Position numbers and translations under genes: made by a program
In this document: one piece after another, positions 14,495 through 29,317 of the stretch
How the letters are laid out: each line of letters opens with the position of its first letter
How positions within the stretch are numbered: position 1 is the stretch's first letter
DNA from: Enoplosus armatus
Lineage: Eukaryota > Chordata > Actinopteri > Centrarchiformes > Enoplosidae
Assembly (NCBI RefSeq): GCF_043641665.1
Contig: NC_092183.1
Location: 3,187,501 to 3,251,500 of the forward strand
Length of the DNA stretch: 64,000 nt
Direction: 5' to 3'
The notes under the pieces: generated by a model
Seen by the model: only the letters and a program-made list of their open reading frames with translations
The model's database searches: none
Told to the model about the DNA's origin: nothing

Positions 14495-14700
14495 ACAAAG
14501 GTCTGCATGTAGGGTTAGGAAGAAAGTTGGATGGTTGGGAGTACAGATTCTGTGTCCTGTCTTCAACCAACAGTCAACGTTGTTTTTTTTAACCATGACC
14601 ACAATCTTTCCCTAACCTCAAAGAAATGGTTTCAGTCGCCGAAACTTAATCAAGCCTTAATCACAGAGATGGCAGATCAGAAAAGACTGATGAGTCCTTT
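14495..14700 (-). repeat. GGTTAAGGTTGGGG-family repeat, reverse orientation
   Basis: The plus strand reads AACCATGACCACAATCTTTC then CCTAACC, the reverse of the copy at 13.7-13.97 kb. The two form an inverted pair about 0.5 kb apart. Confidence 0.5.
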
Positions 14701-15854
14701 TTGGAATAGACATGGGTCATTTCGGATGGCACTGACAAAAACCTTGTTTTGTTTTTGTTGAGGTGTGAGGACCTCTGAGTTTTCACTTTCCAACCTTCTT
14801 TTGAGGTAAAATGTTCTAAAGCTTTTTTCACTGGATGAACTTATTTAAACTTTTTTGTTGCTTCGTTTCCCCAAACAAAATTCTAAACTATATTAGAATC
14901 AGAATTCAGCATATGTAATAAAGCATACACGATAAAGTGTGCCAAGACACAATGCTTGAAATATCCCAAAGGCATTTCAGTAGCCTGTCCCTTTAACATA
15001 GCAACGTTAAGCCACCGAGTAACATCACTAAGCTAACAAGGCAAACGTGTCCTGGTAGTGAAGCCACAATACCCCAAAGCCTCGGTTTCAGTTAATCTGA
15101 AAGTATGCTGAGTGTCCTTATGTGGGAACAATGAGGGCGTGTGGTGGGAAGAGGAGGAAATCTTACACATACCAAGCAGGCCGCGCAAAATTAACTGAAG
15201 TGTGTTTTTAAGAGTGGGAGGAACCCAAAATAAATCTTGAAAGACCTGACTATCATGCTCCTTGTCTGACTCTTATCCAAGTTTAGCCACGCACACAACT
15301 AGAGGTTAATTCTTTTGACCTGAGACAAACTCTTTCCACGTTATTAGGCATTTCTGCCGTTGACAGAAGCTTTCAAAGCCTGTTCGTTACAGACCAAACA
15401 TGTCAGAGAAAGTACCAAGAATGCCAACCATCTCAATGAGGCAGCAGCCTCCTGTTTGGTGGTCGAGATGAGTGAAGTGTTCACAGGACTGTGAGAAACA
15501 ATCAGTGGCAATAGCTCAGTTTCTTTTGACTTATGCTCTATAGTTACTATCACCTAACATAATACCACAAAACATATATATTCAGGTTTGTACTTGCTAC
15601 TTTTACATCCATATTTAACAGTGGGCATTTTCCAAAGCATGCACTGATCTATTTTTTCTTCATGCTAGGGCTGAGCAACACTGAGAAAATCAAAAAGAAA
15701 TGTTGACCATGATTCAACCAAATTCTTCAATATGCATATACAGTATATCCAGTGTTTCTAATGCAGAGAATCAGCCAACCAAATCGGATTGGGCCCAAAC
15801 CTGAAATGCATTTATCTATTTGAACTCTAAAAAGTGTGTATACTGGCAATAAAG

Positions 15855-16006
15855 TTTTTTTTTAATTGTGCAACTTGAAATGGAGACCACAATAATTCAG
15901 ATATATGGTTTTCAAAGTAAAATATTTCAGTTTTTATTTAATTGTGCAACTTGAAATTGAGACCACAATAATTCAGATATATGGTTTTCAAAGTAAAATA
16001 TTTCAG
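15855..16006 (+). repeat. Tandem duplication, two 76-bp units
   Basis: Unit 1 spans 15855-15930 and unit 2 spans 15931-16006. Each runs from a T-rich start through AATTGTGCAACTTGAAA to AAAGTAAAATATTTCAG. By eye they differ at only two positions, so the duplication is recent. Confidence 0.95.
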
Positions 16007-16314
16007 TGCTGTAAATTCAGTTTCTATTTAAATTTCAATATTAAGCATTCTATTTTGATTACATTTCACAAATACGTACTCAGTTGTTTACATGGTTCAC
16101 ATCTTCATGGCCATCTGACAACTTTGTGCTTTAAGACAAAAAACAATAACATTACACAAACCAAATCCTTCAGCTCGATCTCTTGTCCATTCACTTACAT
16201 TCATTCTTGAAATGACAGTCATCTGCTATCAGCCGCTGAGAGCTGCCCAGTATGGACCAGTTTTTGCTTGCTGGGCACTGGGATCCACTGGAGCAGCCGG
16301 GGTTAGGTACTTGG

Positions 16315-16447
16315 TACTAACTAAAAGGTGCCCTTGAGCATTGGCCATTCACTTCTCCACACAGATCTTTTTCAGCCTTTTGCAGGGTTTAAAACTGCTG
16401 ATCTCCTGGTCACAAGTGCACAGCTAACCTTTAGGCTACTGCTGTAG
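16315..16447 (-). mobile_element. tRNA-derived SINE, degenerate
   Basis: On the minus strand it begins GTAGCCTAAAGGTTAGC (A-box-like) followed by TTGTGACCAGGAGATCAGC in the B-box position, the usual head of a fish tRNA-type SINE. The body to the left (down to about 16,240) includes GGTGCCCTTGAGC on the plus strand. The copy is diverged and its left boundary is uncertain. Confidence 0.55.
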
Positions 16448-19400
16448 TTATTCCTCAGCACCTTTTTATGCAAGGGTCTGTGTTTATTTAGAAAAGCGGT
16501 TATTAGTTGTGTTTACTCGGGGCGAAGGTTAAAACGTTACATGCCTGGATGAACTCACTCTTAACACAGGCTTAAGTTCCAGCGAAAACATTTCCGTAAC
16601 ATTGTCAGGCTCTCAGAACTTAAACCAATCAGTGTTTAGAAATTCAGATGACTTGTTTATCTTGTAAATGGTAAACACCGAGGTGAAAGCTGTAAATCTA
16701 AACATTCAATGCACATGATACCTAACAGCTGAAGCTTTAAAACAGGGTCAGAAATATGGCCTTCAATTTCGAGAAGGCTACTTTCAAATCAATATCTTCA
16801 CATACTTTGATGATCAAGTTTCAAAAAAGGTACAAAAGTAGTTTCACCCAGTTTGTTTCATAGTTTAAGAAACTACCCACATTTTCTTAAGATTTAACTT
16901 CATGCGGTTACTACAGCTCCATCAGTGTATTAAAGAATGTCTTTTAGACGGGGGGGAACATACAACTGTGGCATAACTGGAGTACTCAAGAGTACATAGT
17001 CCACAGATGTAGCCTCCATTTCAAGCACTCGTGAGACCAGATGCAACCTTTTATGCATCTGGTTCTACATTTGTAGTAAAGGTCCTTCTCTGTGTCTGTT
17101 TGTCCATCAAAAGTACAGTTTAGCATCATGCACTGTATGACTACTTTATAGAGTCTGACCTAAACATCGACTTCCATTAGCTTATCACAGATTTATCATA
17201 TTGAGTATATATGTCAACTAATGAGTAACGAGTAATTGCAGTAAAGGAATGCATGCAAAGACATTAAGAAGCAATTACAGGTGAAATTATTCCAGATCTG
17301 AGTGACAAATTGCAACGAACAGCAGTCATAAATAAATAAGGCACGGTCGAGTGAGCTGGCACGGCTAACGTTCAGTGATAATGGGGTCAAGTGGCACAGA
17401 GCTCTTTACCAAACAGCTCACACCTGGTGTACCTTAAATGATGGCTGCGCTGCAGTGACCACACCATTGTGACACAAAACAGAGCCCCTCCACTCCTTGT
17501 AATTTGAAAGTTATTTTACAAACCATTATCGTAAATTTCTCTTTGCGAGCTCTTTCTTTAGTATCAGTTTATGATCCGTCAGTTGGCCCTGAGGGGGAAG
17601 GAAAAGGAGGTGGGCTGAACTTGCTCTATGTGGGCTAAGTGGCAGCTCAATGTGTCATGGGAAAGAAAACATGCCCCCTGTGGCTGGCCTGTTTAAGGTA
17701 TCCTTTCAAAGGTTATCGTCTCTCCTTTAATGCCAACATCACAGGCTGGTCTGGCCCCGAGCTAGTCGCAAACAGGAAGTCTCTGCTAATCCTGGTCTTC
17801 CCTAATGACGCAGAGGAATTCTCAATATTCCCATTGTCTCCCTGGCTGCACTTCCCCTGAGTCTTCAACTGCATTGCAAAGCTTTGATTAACTGGGACAA
17901 TTAGGATTTCTTACATCCATATTCACTGCTAAGGGTGACGGCTGAGAATATGAAGCTGAAATAATGATGAATTCATCCAATTTTGTGACTTTGCTCCCAT
18001 TTTTGACTAAACATGGTCATTACCGTAGTGTTTTTGCATTTCAGCAAAGATCACCTTGCAATCACATAGTGCGGCCAGCACTGTGTTGGATTTTTTTTCC
18101 TTAGATTTTCCACTAATAAAGTTTTATTTTATGTGTACATAAGGCTCTTTATTCAGCTGTTCAGCCATTGTGGCTTAAGCTGCTCATGCTAAGTCACCAG
18201 TTCTTCTGTTTATTCCAAACAAACCGCTTCTGCCGTCACTAAAAGATCATTTCCAGTGCACGAGAGGTTTGTTTGTTTTTTTTTTACCTGAGAGTGAGTT
18301 CAGAGCAGCAACTGTTAGCTTTCAGCAGCTAGGTGTAGTTTGGATTGCCATTGTTTAAAATCAGTTAGTCGGATTATTGATTGAAACTTTACTGCATGAT
18401 AAACTTGAGTCCGTGCAGAAGAAGTGTTGTGCCACAGCGGTGTACTCTGAATGCTGATGCACAGATTAAAGCTGAGCCTGTCATGGGTATAGTCCAGTCC
18501 AGCTCAGCTCCTATCAGCATTATTCCAAGGCATTCAGGCATGACATCTGCCAAGAGGCCTGCTGCAGGGTTTGGCCTCATCACCAGGAACACGTCCAAGT
18601 CAAATATTGTTGCCCTCGCACATTGTGGGGCAGCACCCTGTCACAGCTCCTCTTCAACCAGGAGGTGATGTTTATGACAGCGCTCGGAAAATTAATGGCA
18701 CTGTTTCCATACAGGAGGAGAAAAAAAAAAAAACGTGGGAGGTACAACATACCACACACACTCATGCACTTGGATGTGGTGGTGCGGGGGGGAAGGTGGG
18801 GTCAGGGCTCTTGGTTTTCTCTTTTTCTACATCACAACTTCATTCGCTGTTATCAGCAGCGGAGATATGTCCGACACCGTGCTCCAAAAAAGTAGGATCA
18901 AAGTGGATGACATAAGCCAGCAGAGCCTTCAGAGGAATAAGATAAATGTACCGAGCGGAGTCTTTATCAAAGGCTCGCCTGTTTTAAGATCCTGATTAAA
19001 GCTTGCGGAGCTCCCCCTCCCCCCTTCCCAGTGGAAATAGGTGTTCAAACATGATTCTGTTTTAGTTGGCCTGCAGCTCTGCTGAGAAGCTCCCCCTTTG
19101 GGCTTGCCATGAGACTCCTGCAATCGCCGGCTGTCACACTGCAGCACAAGGAATTCACAGTGTTTTTACTGTGTTTTTCAAACCATGAAATGCACTTCAG
19201 TTCAGCCCTGCAAGAGGAAAAGAATAATAGAGACTGTGATTTCGTTTGATCTCTGCTTTCTGTCGCTCTGAAATAACTAAAAAGGGGGGGCTTGTGGTTT
19301 AAGATAACTGTCCAAAGCCATAAGAGCAATGCAACATGTCTGGTAGTGCAAACATGTTTATCTTTTTCACCCTTTTCCTGGTCTCTGCTGGCTGATATCA

Positions 19401-22400
19401 GAATATTTTCTGCTACAACAAGATGAGTAGATTTTGTTTTGTTTTTTTGTCATAGGGGATAAGATAAATGAGGGGGGTATCCATATTACAACCAGGCCAC
19501 CGCTGTGATATCAGCTGAGCCAGATGGTGGCTGGAAATACGCAGCTGATAAATACAGTCGAGCTGGAAATACTGTAAGGCCACACAATTGAAAAAGACCA
19601 AGAGGGCAGGTTGGAAAGTAAATACCAGCCCTCAGCTAAATAGTGGGGAATTCTGGCTGCGGTTTGGAGGTTTATCTACTGTACCAGCCACTTTGGTAGC
19701 TAACTAAAGAAAATAGTTAAAGCAGCAGGTGAGTTCTGGCCAGCCACTGTGGTAACTGTGGCCGAATGTTAGTTTGGATATGTGAGTGTGATTTGGAATG
19801 GAGACAGAAAAAGTGCTGTAGTAAGCTCCTGTACTAAACAGTATCATTTAGCCATTTGTGAGAACAGCTTGGTTTCTGTGCTGGACTTAAAGGAGATTTT
19901 AAAATCAAAGGCGAGTGGTGGTGTGATACATTCCTGCCTGTATTTTCTGATGACAAGGGTGAGTTTCTTTAGGCAGCTGTTCTTTTTTTCATTTGTTCAG
20001 TCTAAATACTCATGCTAGTGTCCAAGTTCTGCCTCTATTTATTCCAACCAAACCAATATTACTGCAGCCGGAAAATACAGCACTTCCTGTTTGAGGATTC
20101 TTCCCAGGAAGGATCTTTCTCACAGTGTTTAGAACAACACGTAAACAAAATGTAAAAGCATCTGGCCACGTGTTATTGACACAGTTTACCAAAATAATGG
20201 GAGCGCAAAATGGAGACAAATTTGATAACAGTCTTTCCTGAGTGGGACACAGACGTAAGTTGTGAGTTACCACTGAGTTCTCCACGGGCCTAAAACTGAG
20301 CCCCAACCTGGCAGGAAACCTGGGTGTAAACATTTTCCAAATCCATGATTCGATTTAACTTACGATTTGAAGGTCACGATTCAATTTGCTTTTCGATTTA
20401 AACACTTATGATCCACAAAGTGTTTATTGTAAAGGCAGCGACAGTGCCAAAGTCCAACATACAGTGCACCCTTCAACACAACCACAGAGTCACTTGCTCA
20501 GTCTTATCAGTATGTCAGTATGTACAAACGTTCTCTGCTCAGTCGAGATGTCTTGGTTTGTGTTAGTGAAACCTCTCGTCAGACTGAAGGAAGGAGAAAT
20601 TTCTTAATAAAATGATTTAGAAAATAACCAAACCAGGCCATTCTGGTAGCCTACTGCTTTACTGCTTTCAATAAAGGCTGGAATCAGAAAGCATGGCCTT
20701 GGTAACAGAACTTGAGGTCAACATTATGAACAGCACAGAAAATATATATCCATATATATATCCATCCTGAAGAATTCAAAATACATCACTAACAAGTCTT
20801 CAGAGCTCACTATCTGACGTAAGATAAATAGGTTACATATTGCTTTTCTGACTTATATGGGCGTGCACATTTTCTCTCTTCCAACAAGCTCTTTAAAGCA
20901 AAATCAGTTTCAACACCTATGTGAAATATAGCAGCCTCAAGTGTCTCACTATTCTCAACATGATACAGAAGTTATACTTTAATAAAACAAAACCATGTCA
21001 GCTGCATTATTTTCTTATTTGCTTTTGTCTTTTTAAGAACCCATAACGTTTTGAGAGTCTAATAAAATGTGTTTTATACCATTAGGAACAATACTTAGAT
21101 GATATACATGAATAAGTTAACTCAATGAAAATAGGCCCCAAATTTGAATATCCTTTGTTAAATAGCAGGTAGCTCAAATGTAACTGATTTAAAATCCTTT
21201 GTATTTGTTAATAGACTCAAACCATCTGCATGCATCTCTGGCAAGAACCTCATACATGTGTTAATATGCATTACAATGACCTGAAAATATGCTGAGAATT
21301 TGGCCTGTCTAGATTTTAGAAGCTTGAAAGTTAAACCGTGAGCTCAAATCTTTGGCATTTCAGTGGGACTGAGTGTAGGAAACAGAGAGACACTCTGACA
21401 TTGACCTGATGAGAAACTGTCCGTCAATAGCAGCTGGTCTCTCAGGATCTAAAAAACAAACTCCTGGACTTGCTCTTAGAAGGCAGGGAGGGATGAGACT
21501 GTTGGGCAGATAGACGGTACAGGGGCTGAAGCCTGGATGCCTCTGGAAGACATGTGCACTGCTCTACGTAGGAGAGATGCCGTCCAGTATTTACTCAGGT
21601 GGAATAATACACAGCCAAAGCAGTCCAGTGTGTAGTGATAAAACAAAGAAGACTCTGAAGAATGTGCTCCATATGTTGCTAAGAGCGGATAAGCATTAGC
21701 TGAATTCCCAGATTAGGTATCAATGTTTTGACCATAAATGGATTCCTTCATCACTCATGGGGCTACCTTATTAGCCACAATGATTACCTAGTGAGCCTTG
21801 GACATGCTTAAAGAACATACCATAGCCTACGCATAGCTAAGTGTAAAAAAGGCTGGTGTTTTCAGCCCTGAGGAGAAAGGACACCGCTGATAACTGGAGC
21901 TGCAGAACGGCTTCAAGACCTACTGCAGCATGTTGGAAGGCCAGTTTGTAACATTCCTATAGGCTGGAAGCTCACGTTACTTTGATCCAGTTGATCCTAA
22001 ATAGCAGCTAACAGATAATCAGTTGATTATATGTATTCTCGTCTTGAAAATGGATACAGTAGTTACAACAGATAAATCTCACACACAACTGCACCTGCAG
22101 CCTCAGATGAGTCTCACAAGTTTAGTCTGACTGTGAGTCACCCTTGGCTTCTCTCCCCGACAGGAGGCCAGGAAGAAGATGGGCCCAGACACAAACTGGA
22201 ACGGTCTAATCACTGTTTTGGAGGAAAATCCAAAGGGATGATGTAAGAAAGATGGGACGGAGAAGAAATGTAAACAAAGGCGGCAATGTATGACTGTATT
22301 GGCTGCATTAATTAAACCATATTTTATTATTATTTTAGAATGTGAGGCTGTAAATTAATTTGTAAAATACATTCATTGACAGACGGCTTGCATTTTTATT

Positions 22401-25400
22401 GCAGATGTTTTTTGTGTACTTTCATCCATTACTGATTTAAAGGTATTTTAGTGACTATATTTCAGAGTGTAGCAGGTTTATTATAGGCCCTGCTACACAA
22501 AGTGTTGATTTTGAGCCTAAGGAGTCTAAAAAACACCGCCTGCACATGGCAGGTGCACATTCCTCCAGGGACAAGCCAGAAACCTTTAGGTATTATTTAA
22601 CACAGATGTTCAATCCTCCTTAACATATAACAAGCACATGCACCCTGTGTCTTCCTAATAAATGAACGGGAGTTGGAGTAAAAACATGCTAAGGTTCAGA
22701 AGTCCATGAAGAGTGCAAATGAAAGGAATGCAAAAGATAATATGGCTGTAAATAATGATTGATTACAGCAATGGGTGATTTCAACCTAACAGTACACGAT
22801 TATATCAAACATCTCCAACAGCACAACAAGCCTGTGATCTTGATATGTCAAAGGAAAATATTCAGGCCACAATATGGCCAAACTGAACTCTGCAAGGGGT
22901 TGCATATTACAGGCCTTCTGCTACTTTCAAGTTTTAAAATTGACTAAACCTGTCAGTTCTACTTAGAGACGAGCCCTGTCTACTCTAACTGGAATGGGTT
23001 AGCATAAACCTTCCCCTATCAATCTGTGCACAAGTAGAAAACACCCCCCGCCACCCATAACAAGGTGACAAATCTATGTTCAAGAGTAAAATACAAACTC
23101 TGTCCTGAACAGAATAAGTGAGTGATTAGTTGTGAAATGATGATTTATGAATGTCACAGCATGCCCGCTTACCTTTGACCTTCTGCTACTACAACTGACT
23201 ACCAACGATTTCATGTTCTTATGAAATCTAAAAAACTGCAGCAGCTTCCCAATGATTTGACAACTGTTGTGTTTTTTGAGTTCTGTATCCTGTAGTCCTA
23301 TATCAGGATTCCCTCTCAGGTTGTCGATTTATGAAGTTGTATCAGATAGGATGCACCTTTAAAATAACTTGCAGGATGCTTCTGAAGGGCTTCCAATGAT
23401 ACCAGGGCTACCTGTGCAACAAAAGCCTTCAAATGAATGGAAACCGATTGACATTTTCCACTGCAGGAACTTAATGTGTAGCTATTGTTATGAGTTCTGG
23501 CTTTGTCCTCTACCCTGAACTAAATCTCAGCACTGCTTTGGGGGTGATAATCCAGTAAATGGATGTTCCAAGTACTGCAATGCTGCCAACTAGCATAACG
23601 AACTCTTTAAAAAAGTAGCACAATGGCGCTGCCTTAATACCAAAATAAAATAAAGTAATCTCTTCAATAATCTGCTTCCCAACACATCTTCAACTGTGTC
23701 CAAAATGAGAACTAAAGACTGGTGACAAAGAGCAATCGTAGTCCAGCCAGAAGCCCAGATGGCCTCTACTTAATGCAAGACTTCCTTTGATACCAAAAAG
23801 AGCTTGATATGACTCCCCTTCTTCCCAGTGGCAAATCAAACTGATGGATGTTTTGATGGTGATGGTCCACAGCTCAAATGTGTTCCCAATGTATTTGAAA
23901 AATCCACTAAACGCACTGAGTAAAAAAAAAAAAAAAAGAAGAAAATCCTGAGAGATTAGATTAAGTGCATCCGTTTTCATTTGCTCTGAAAATGGTCCAG
24001 GGGCCACATTTTTGGGGGCAATGTCTCTGGACAATAGCAGCTGTTTGCAGGAGGGAGAGGGGCAGAAGAAATCATTACAGTGGGGCTCATCCAGGCTTTC
24101 AGTGGCAAAACAGTGAGGCGAATAGTGCCACTTGCATTCTGGGATAGGGCTGATATATTACGTGATGTTTGATTTCATGGGTAAACAAACCTTTCATCCG
24201 CCCTGACACGGCTTCCAAATGGCCCACGGCATGTTCTCACTGGATTTAGCTTTTGTAACTTAACCAACTAATTATGCTTTCATTCACAAAAAATATTGCA
24301 TGTCAGAGCTCTGCTATTGATAGCAGCTGCATCAGAGGAAACCCTGTCTAAATCATTCAAATACGTATGATTCAGATTATTCGCAGTCTATTATTATCTT
24401 TCGATTGCCATTTATTAAGAGCTCTAAAAGACAACTGTATATAACATGAGGCCGGTTTAATCTTTCTTTTCCTCATTCCTTTCCAAATCCCTCGGTGGCA
24501 GATATGGTGCATTGAGAGACGGGGCACAGCTGCCATGTTGGCAGCGTGGACTAATATAACACATAACGCTTTGGCTATCCATTTTCTTTTTATAGACTAA
24601 CACACTAGGCATGAAATCCACATCTTGTAATCAGCCACAAGTAATATTTCACAATTAAATGTTATGGTTGTCCTCATGACCTGCAACTGTGAGAAAGTGC
24701 AGCCCAAGTATTACAGTTCAAAGCTCAAAAAAGAACTGGTCACATGAATCTAGAGCCGAAATAACACGAAGAACAACAGGGTTATATCATGTGGGTTTCT
24801 GTGTCTGTAATAGGTGAAATCAAGTCTTGAAAATAGATGCTGATCAGGTGATTCTCAAGTATCACAATGGTTGCTTCTCCAGACAAAAAGTCCTTTTTGT
24901 CCACTTGATAGATGGTTGCAAACTGTTGGGGCCTTATCCCCACCTCTCCACAACTCTGTGACACCATTCAAGTCAAGGTCATATGATAGCTCTGCAGGAC
25001 TCTTTCCTTTCTAAAGGCTGTCCACCTTGGTCCTGCTGCTTTGAAATCAAACTTGCCATTGTTATTTTTACTGCCCATGACAAGGACAAAGGGACTGGGC
25101 AGCGGGGACACACACACGGCTTGTAATGCAATAGGGCTGGGAATTCCTCTTTAATTTCAATGCTATACTTGATCTCTGGGCTGCATGACTGACCACCTTA
25201 TTATCTATAGCGACAGGAGCTTATCAATACAGAACTCGCTGGGTCCACAGACCAAAGACAAACACTTCCTTTATGCAGGATGTCCCCTCTGGGCATGAGA
25301 CACGCAGTGCAGGCCAACCAGCTAAATTCCACAAGTGAAAAGGGTGGGAGACTGAAAATCATTTTAAACAGTCAAATTAGTCTAACAAAATAGTGAAATT

Positions 25401-28400
25401 AAAAGGAGGGAAAAAAACACTTCTTCTAGAGAGCTTTCCTCAGTGTCTGAAAATCTGCATTTGTATTGAACAAAATGTAGTGAGTGTTGACTGAAGTGAG
25501 TTAGACATCTTTGAATGAAAAACTATTCCTGTCAACAGTCCCAGAAATCTCTCTCTCATATATATATATATACACAGTCCATTAAAGATCGTAGTATATA
25601 TATATATATATATATATATAGTTAAGTTTAAATTGGTCTACCATTGTTCCTTGGTGAATTACGCAATTTATCAAATATTGCTTCTTGGCCAGGTTCTCTA
25701 TTGGCTGTCACCAATCACAACTACACAGCATGTCCCTGCATGTGACTGCAGAATATATCTGAAGTATCATGCACATGTATAATGCAAGGAGTAAAAACTG
25801 CACACAAACTGAATTAGATGCTTAAAGACTGAGACATATTCAGGAGCTTTGGAAACAAGATAAGACGCAATGCTCTTCTTCAGCCATCATTGTGTCACAA
25901 CCTAATGCTACATACAGTCACCCTGCATGTTTCACCAGTAACCTGACTGACTTCAACCCTTTACAACCCACTGTTCTGCCCTGCATGTTACTACGATGTG
26001 GAACTTTAATGGCCCGTTATATCAAAATGAACATGTAATATATATAGATTAGACTCATATTTTTCTTCTGAGCACCAAACGTCTGTGATCATCCTGCTGC
26101 TTGAGAATGAGCGGAGAGCAAACATACTCATTTACTCTTTATGGCAGCGCACTTTGCCAGGTGCATTGCTTTAATGAAGTTACTGATGAGTGATGGCTTT
26201 ACTGATAACATAGGAAACATGCTCATTTGCTTCTTCTTGTGTTTTGGTTATTAGGACACATTTTCAAATAATTTAAAGACAGAAAAACGTTTTCAACTGG
26301 TATTTCTGGTCGTCGTGACAAGTCAGTATGACATTTTATTCACCTTCTTCACTTTAGAGATTTTAGACACTGCTAGACTCCTTTAAAATTACATCTATTG
26401 GTCCATCATGCAAAGGCTTCAGATAATTGGGAATAAAATTGAGGGCGAAAGTTATTGTCCAAAAATGTTCCATTGCATTGCAGCACTACGTTGTGCCTAG
26501 CAATGTCCAAGTGTCCAAACAATGAAGCAGTCTAGTAAAATGTTGCCTTTAGGCATGACAACAAAGCCTGTAACAGGCCTATATCCCATTAAACTGTTTG
26601 TTAGTTAGCCGGATATCTCAAAAACAGGCTCAGGGAGGAAGGTCAGGTCATGTACCAACGAACAAATTCATTTTTGGTGCAGATTTGGTTACAAGTGTGG
26701 ATGCACACATTTTCTAAATTACATCTTATCTTTGTAAGACAGGGCATTTCAGAACATTTGGCACATGAATCCCATGATGTCACTATCTGTACAGTGTTTT
26801 ATTTATTTAAAGTATTTCAATCCTATTTAGTCAATGCCATAGGCACGATCTCTGTGTGTGTACATCAGTTTTGTCTAAATAATTCTGCAAGTGTCAGTAA
26901 ATTAGGCTCACTGCTTCATGTATGCCTGCTTTCAACTATGCCTTTTCATTAGTTTAACATTAGTTCGATATGTTGCAATTTCACATTGATACCATCTCAA
27001 CAAACAACTGAAAACAAACAGGCAGCAGGGTGGGTGGTGGCAGCACACCTTCAGTTTCAGATGTGAACCTCCCAACAATGGACACCCTCAGGCATTCTGT
27101 GCAGGTGTGACCTGGATTTGATAAAAAACTTTACTTCTTACCCAGAGCAAATAAAGCCAAAGCTGCCCAGGTGCAGCTTTTGTTTGTGTGTGACTTTTGG
27201 CAGTGAGGCAGCTTTCGCAACAGGGCCGGGGAAGTTAAAGCACAATGAAGGCAAGGCACTGAAAGCTTTACAAGTTCAGCTGATAGAAAGATAGTGGAGG
27301 GCTCCTTCTACAGACCAAAAAGTGCTTATGAGAAAACTAGAGGTAGAAAATGTTTCTAATGTAATGTAAGTCTTTTGAATGCAAAACAGGCTTCACTTCC
27401 CAATACCTTTGCCTCTATTCTAAAGAGAGGGAAGCAGGAGGGGGGTTAGGGACCGCTCACAAAGGGAAGATGATGTCTGCTATCAATCTTTTGTAAAGCC
27501 ATTTGGGGCAGGACAGAGGAGACAGAATAACCTGACAAGTGTATTAACTGACAGGTGTAATTTCAACCTGACTTGAAAGGCTGAGCATGACATGAAAGGA
27601 GGACAAAAGAGTGACCCCTCTGATGAATGGGACGGAAGATGACAATGAATATGTCATCCATTTAAAGGACGGCCAATAAGTCAGCTTAAGTATTTTCTTT
27701 TCCTCGTCCATTGTGCCTCTAAAATGGATGATTTTCTGTGTCCTAACAGTCCTTCACAACAATGAAGGAACCCTTTATGATAAATGAAGTAAGTGATACT
27801 CGAGACAGTGTCAGCAAACACTGGCTGAGTTTACAATAAAGACAGTAAAAATGTTAAGTCAAAAGAAACAAATTAAGGCATTTGTGTTTATTTAGAAAAA
27901 AAACTCTTATCACGTAGAGTGACGAGTCGGTGGGTCTGTTAGAGCGTACACGATAGAGTGACCTAAATGCCTAAAATAAAAATAATGTTCAAGCGTGAAA
28001 CAGCGGAAAAAAGTGAAAAAACATGTGTAGGACAAGGACTGCTTTGCATTAGAGTGCCGTAAAAACGTGCAGATACGAGGACCTGGAATGTGTTAGTGGG
28101 ACTGATCCTCAGGTTTGAGGAGCGTGGCAGATAGGAGCTTGAGTCATGGGTTTCGAAAGGCCCTTAGAAAGCCCCCGTTGAACAGAGGGAAAGATACCTT
28201 ACGACGCTGGGTGGTCTTATTATTGAACCTTATCAAAGATTATAGAGCAGAGGGAGGACATCCAAACCGCATCCAACTTCTTCATACTGCATAATTATAT
28301 GCAATTTGTATCAGATGTTAGTATGAAAATACAGCATGTGTAACATGTGTATAAATACCACATGGATCAATGCATACCAGCAAATTACAATGAAAAAATA

Positions 28401-29317
28401 AAGAAATACACAAACAGTACATTATGAATGTAAAGTATGTAGGACAAAAGGTACAGCACATGTTTTACTGTACGTCCACACACGTGCAAATGTTATCTGG
28501 AATACATCTGTGTAATGTAAATATACCAATGAGGTCAAGACTTGTCAAACTGTATAAAGATTACCTGTTACTTAAACAGTTTCAAAGAGAAGAGGTATTA
28601 AGGGCACAAATGTGGGTTCAATGTTAAACAGAGAGGAGCTCAAAGGAAAATAAACATCTTCCCAGTCCAATGTTTCAGCAAAGGAATCTCTTAAGAGATG
28701 AAAAATAAGAAGAGGTGGGAAAATACAATGTCAGCAAAGCAATGTTGGTAATACACAACATGATATTTTGCTTGTTTTTATTCTGGCTCTCTTTTCCGTA
28801 TACAGGAGGGAATATTTTAAAATCACATTTTTCACTGGATGTCTCTTGAAAGGAAAAAGCTGTAGTTATATCTCTCAAACGGCTTTAGTTATGAAGGACT
28901 TTTGCATGGTACCGTTTACACAGTGAACATCCAGTGGGAACACTTCTGGTGTTACTACCTCTACTCCCCTCCATGCACTTCATGTGATCTCATAATTGCA
29001 AAGCCCACAGGGGCAGGTACATGGAGGTCAAACAAAACTCCTCTTTTGTATTTCAGCATCTCATAAGTGAATCATTTCAAGTCTATCAAGACTAACACTC
29101 CCTGCAGAACAATGTGCTAAGTACAATCCCTCGAATGGTACACATTCCATTCATCATATGCTGGAAGTGGAGACACAGAATTGTGTTAAAAGCAATGTTT
29201 ATAGTACAAATAGTCAGCTTCATGCTCGGAGGTTAAAATCTCTCCCTGGTGCATCAAAGTTTAATTAAGCATGCAGGCTTTGTCCGTGAATCAAGAACAC
29301 CTCACTGGAGTGAGGTA
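16448..29317. other. Long noncoding stretch; no exon found
   Basis: I looked on the minus strand for the missing cfap299 exons and found none. The parts near 17,600-17,900 and 24,230-24,700 have balanced, non-repetitive composition and could be conserved noncoding DNA, but this is only an impression. 20,335-20,400 has GATTCGATTTAACTTACG wording like a decayed repeat. TA runs lie near 25.6 kb. Confidence 0.5.
25555..25620. repeat. Two (TA)n runs with a short spacer
   Basis: TA dinucleotides at about 25558-25572 and 25594-25620, separated by CACAGTCCATTAAAGATCG. Another TA run lies at 49884-49907. Confidence 0.95.

Noticed and set aside
23690..24034. 114-codon minus-strand frame with LDYDC near its end
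   Set aside because: The phenylalanine run comes from a poly-A tract, the LDY match to the cfap299 IDYAH block is too short, and there are no splice sites in the right phase.
24782..24967. 61-codon minus-strand frame with protein-like composition
   Set aside because: No family recognised and no flanking splice pattern that joins it to cfap299.
27900..27960. Minus-strand RPTDSSLY-like reading resembling the cfap299 PRPTD..FYNW block
   Set aside because: Only four residues match, the frame breaks at once, and neighbouring conserved residues are absent; treated as chance.
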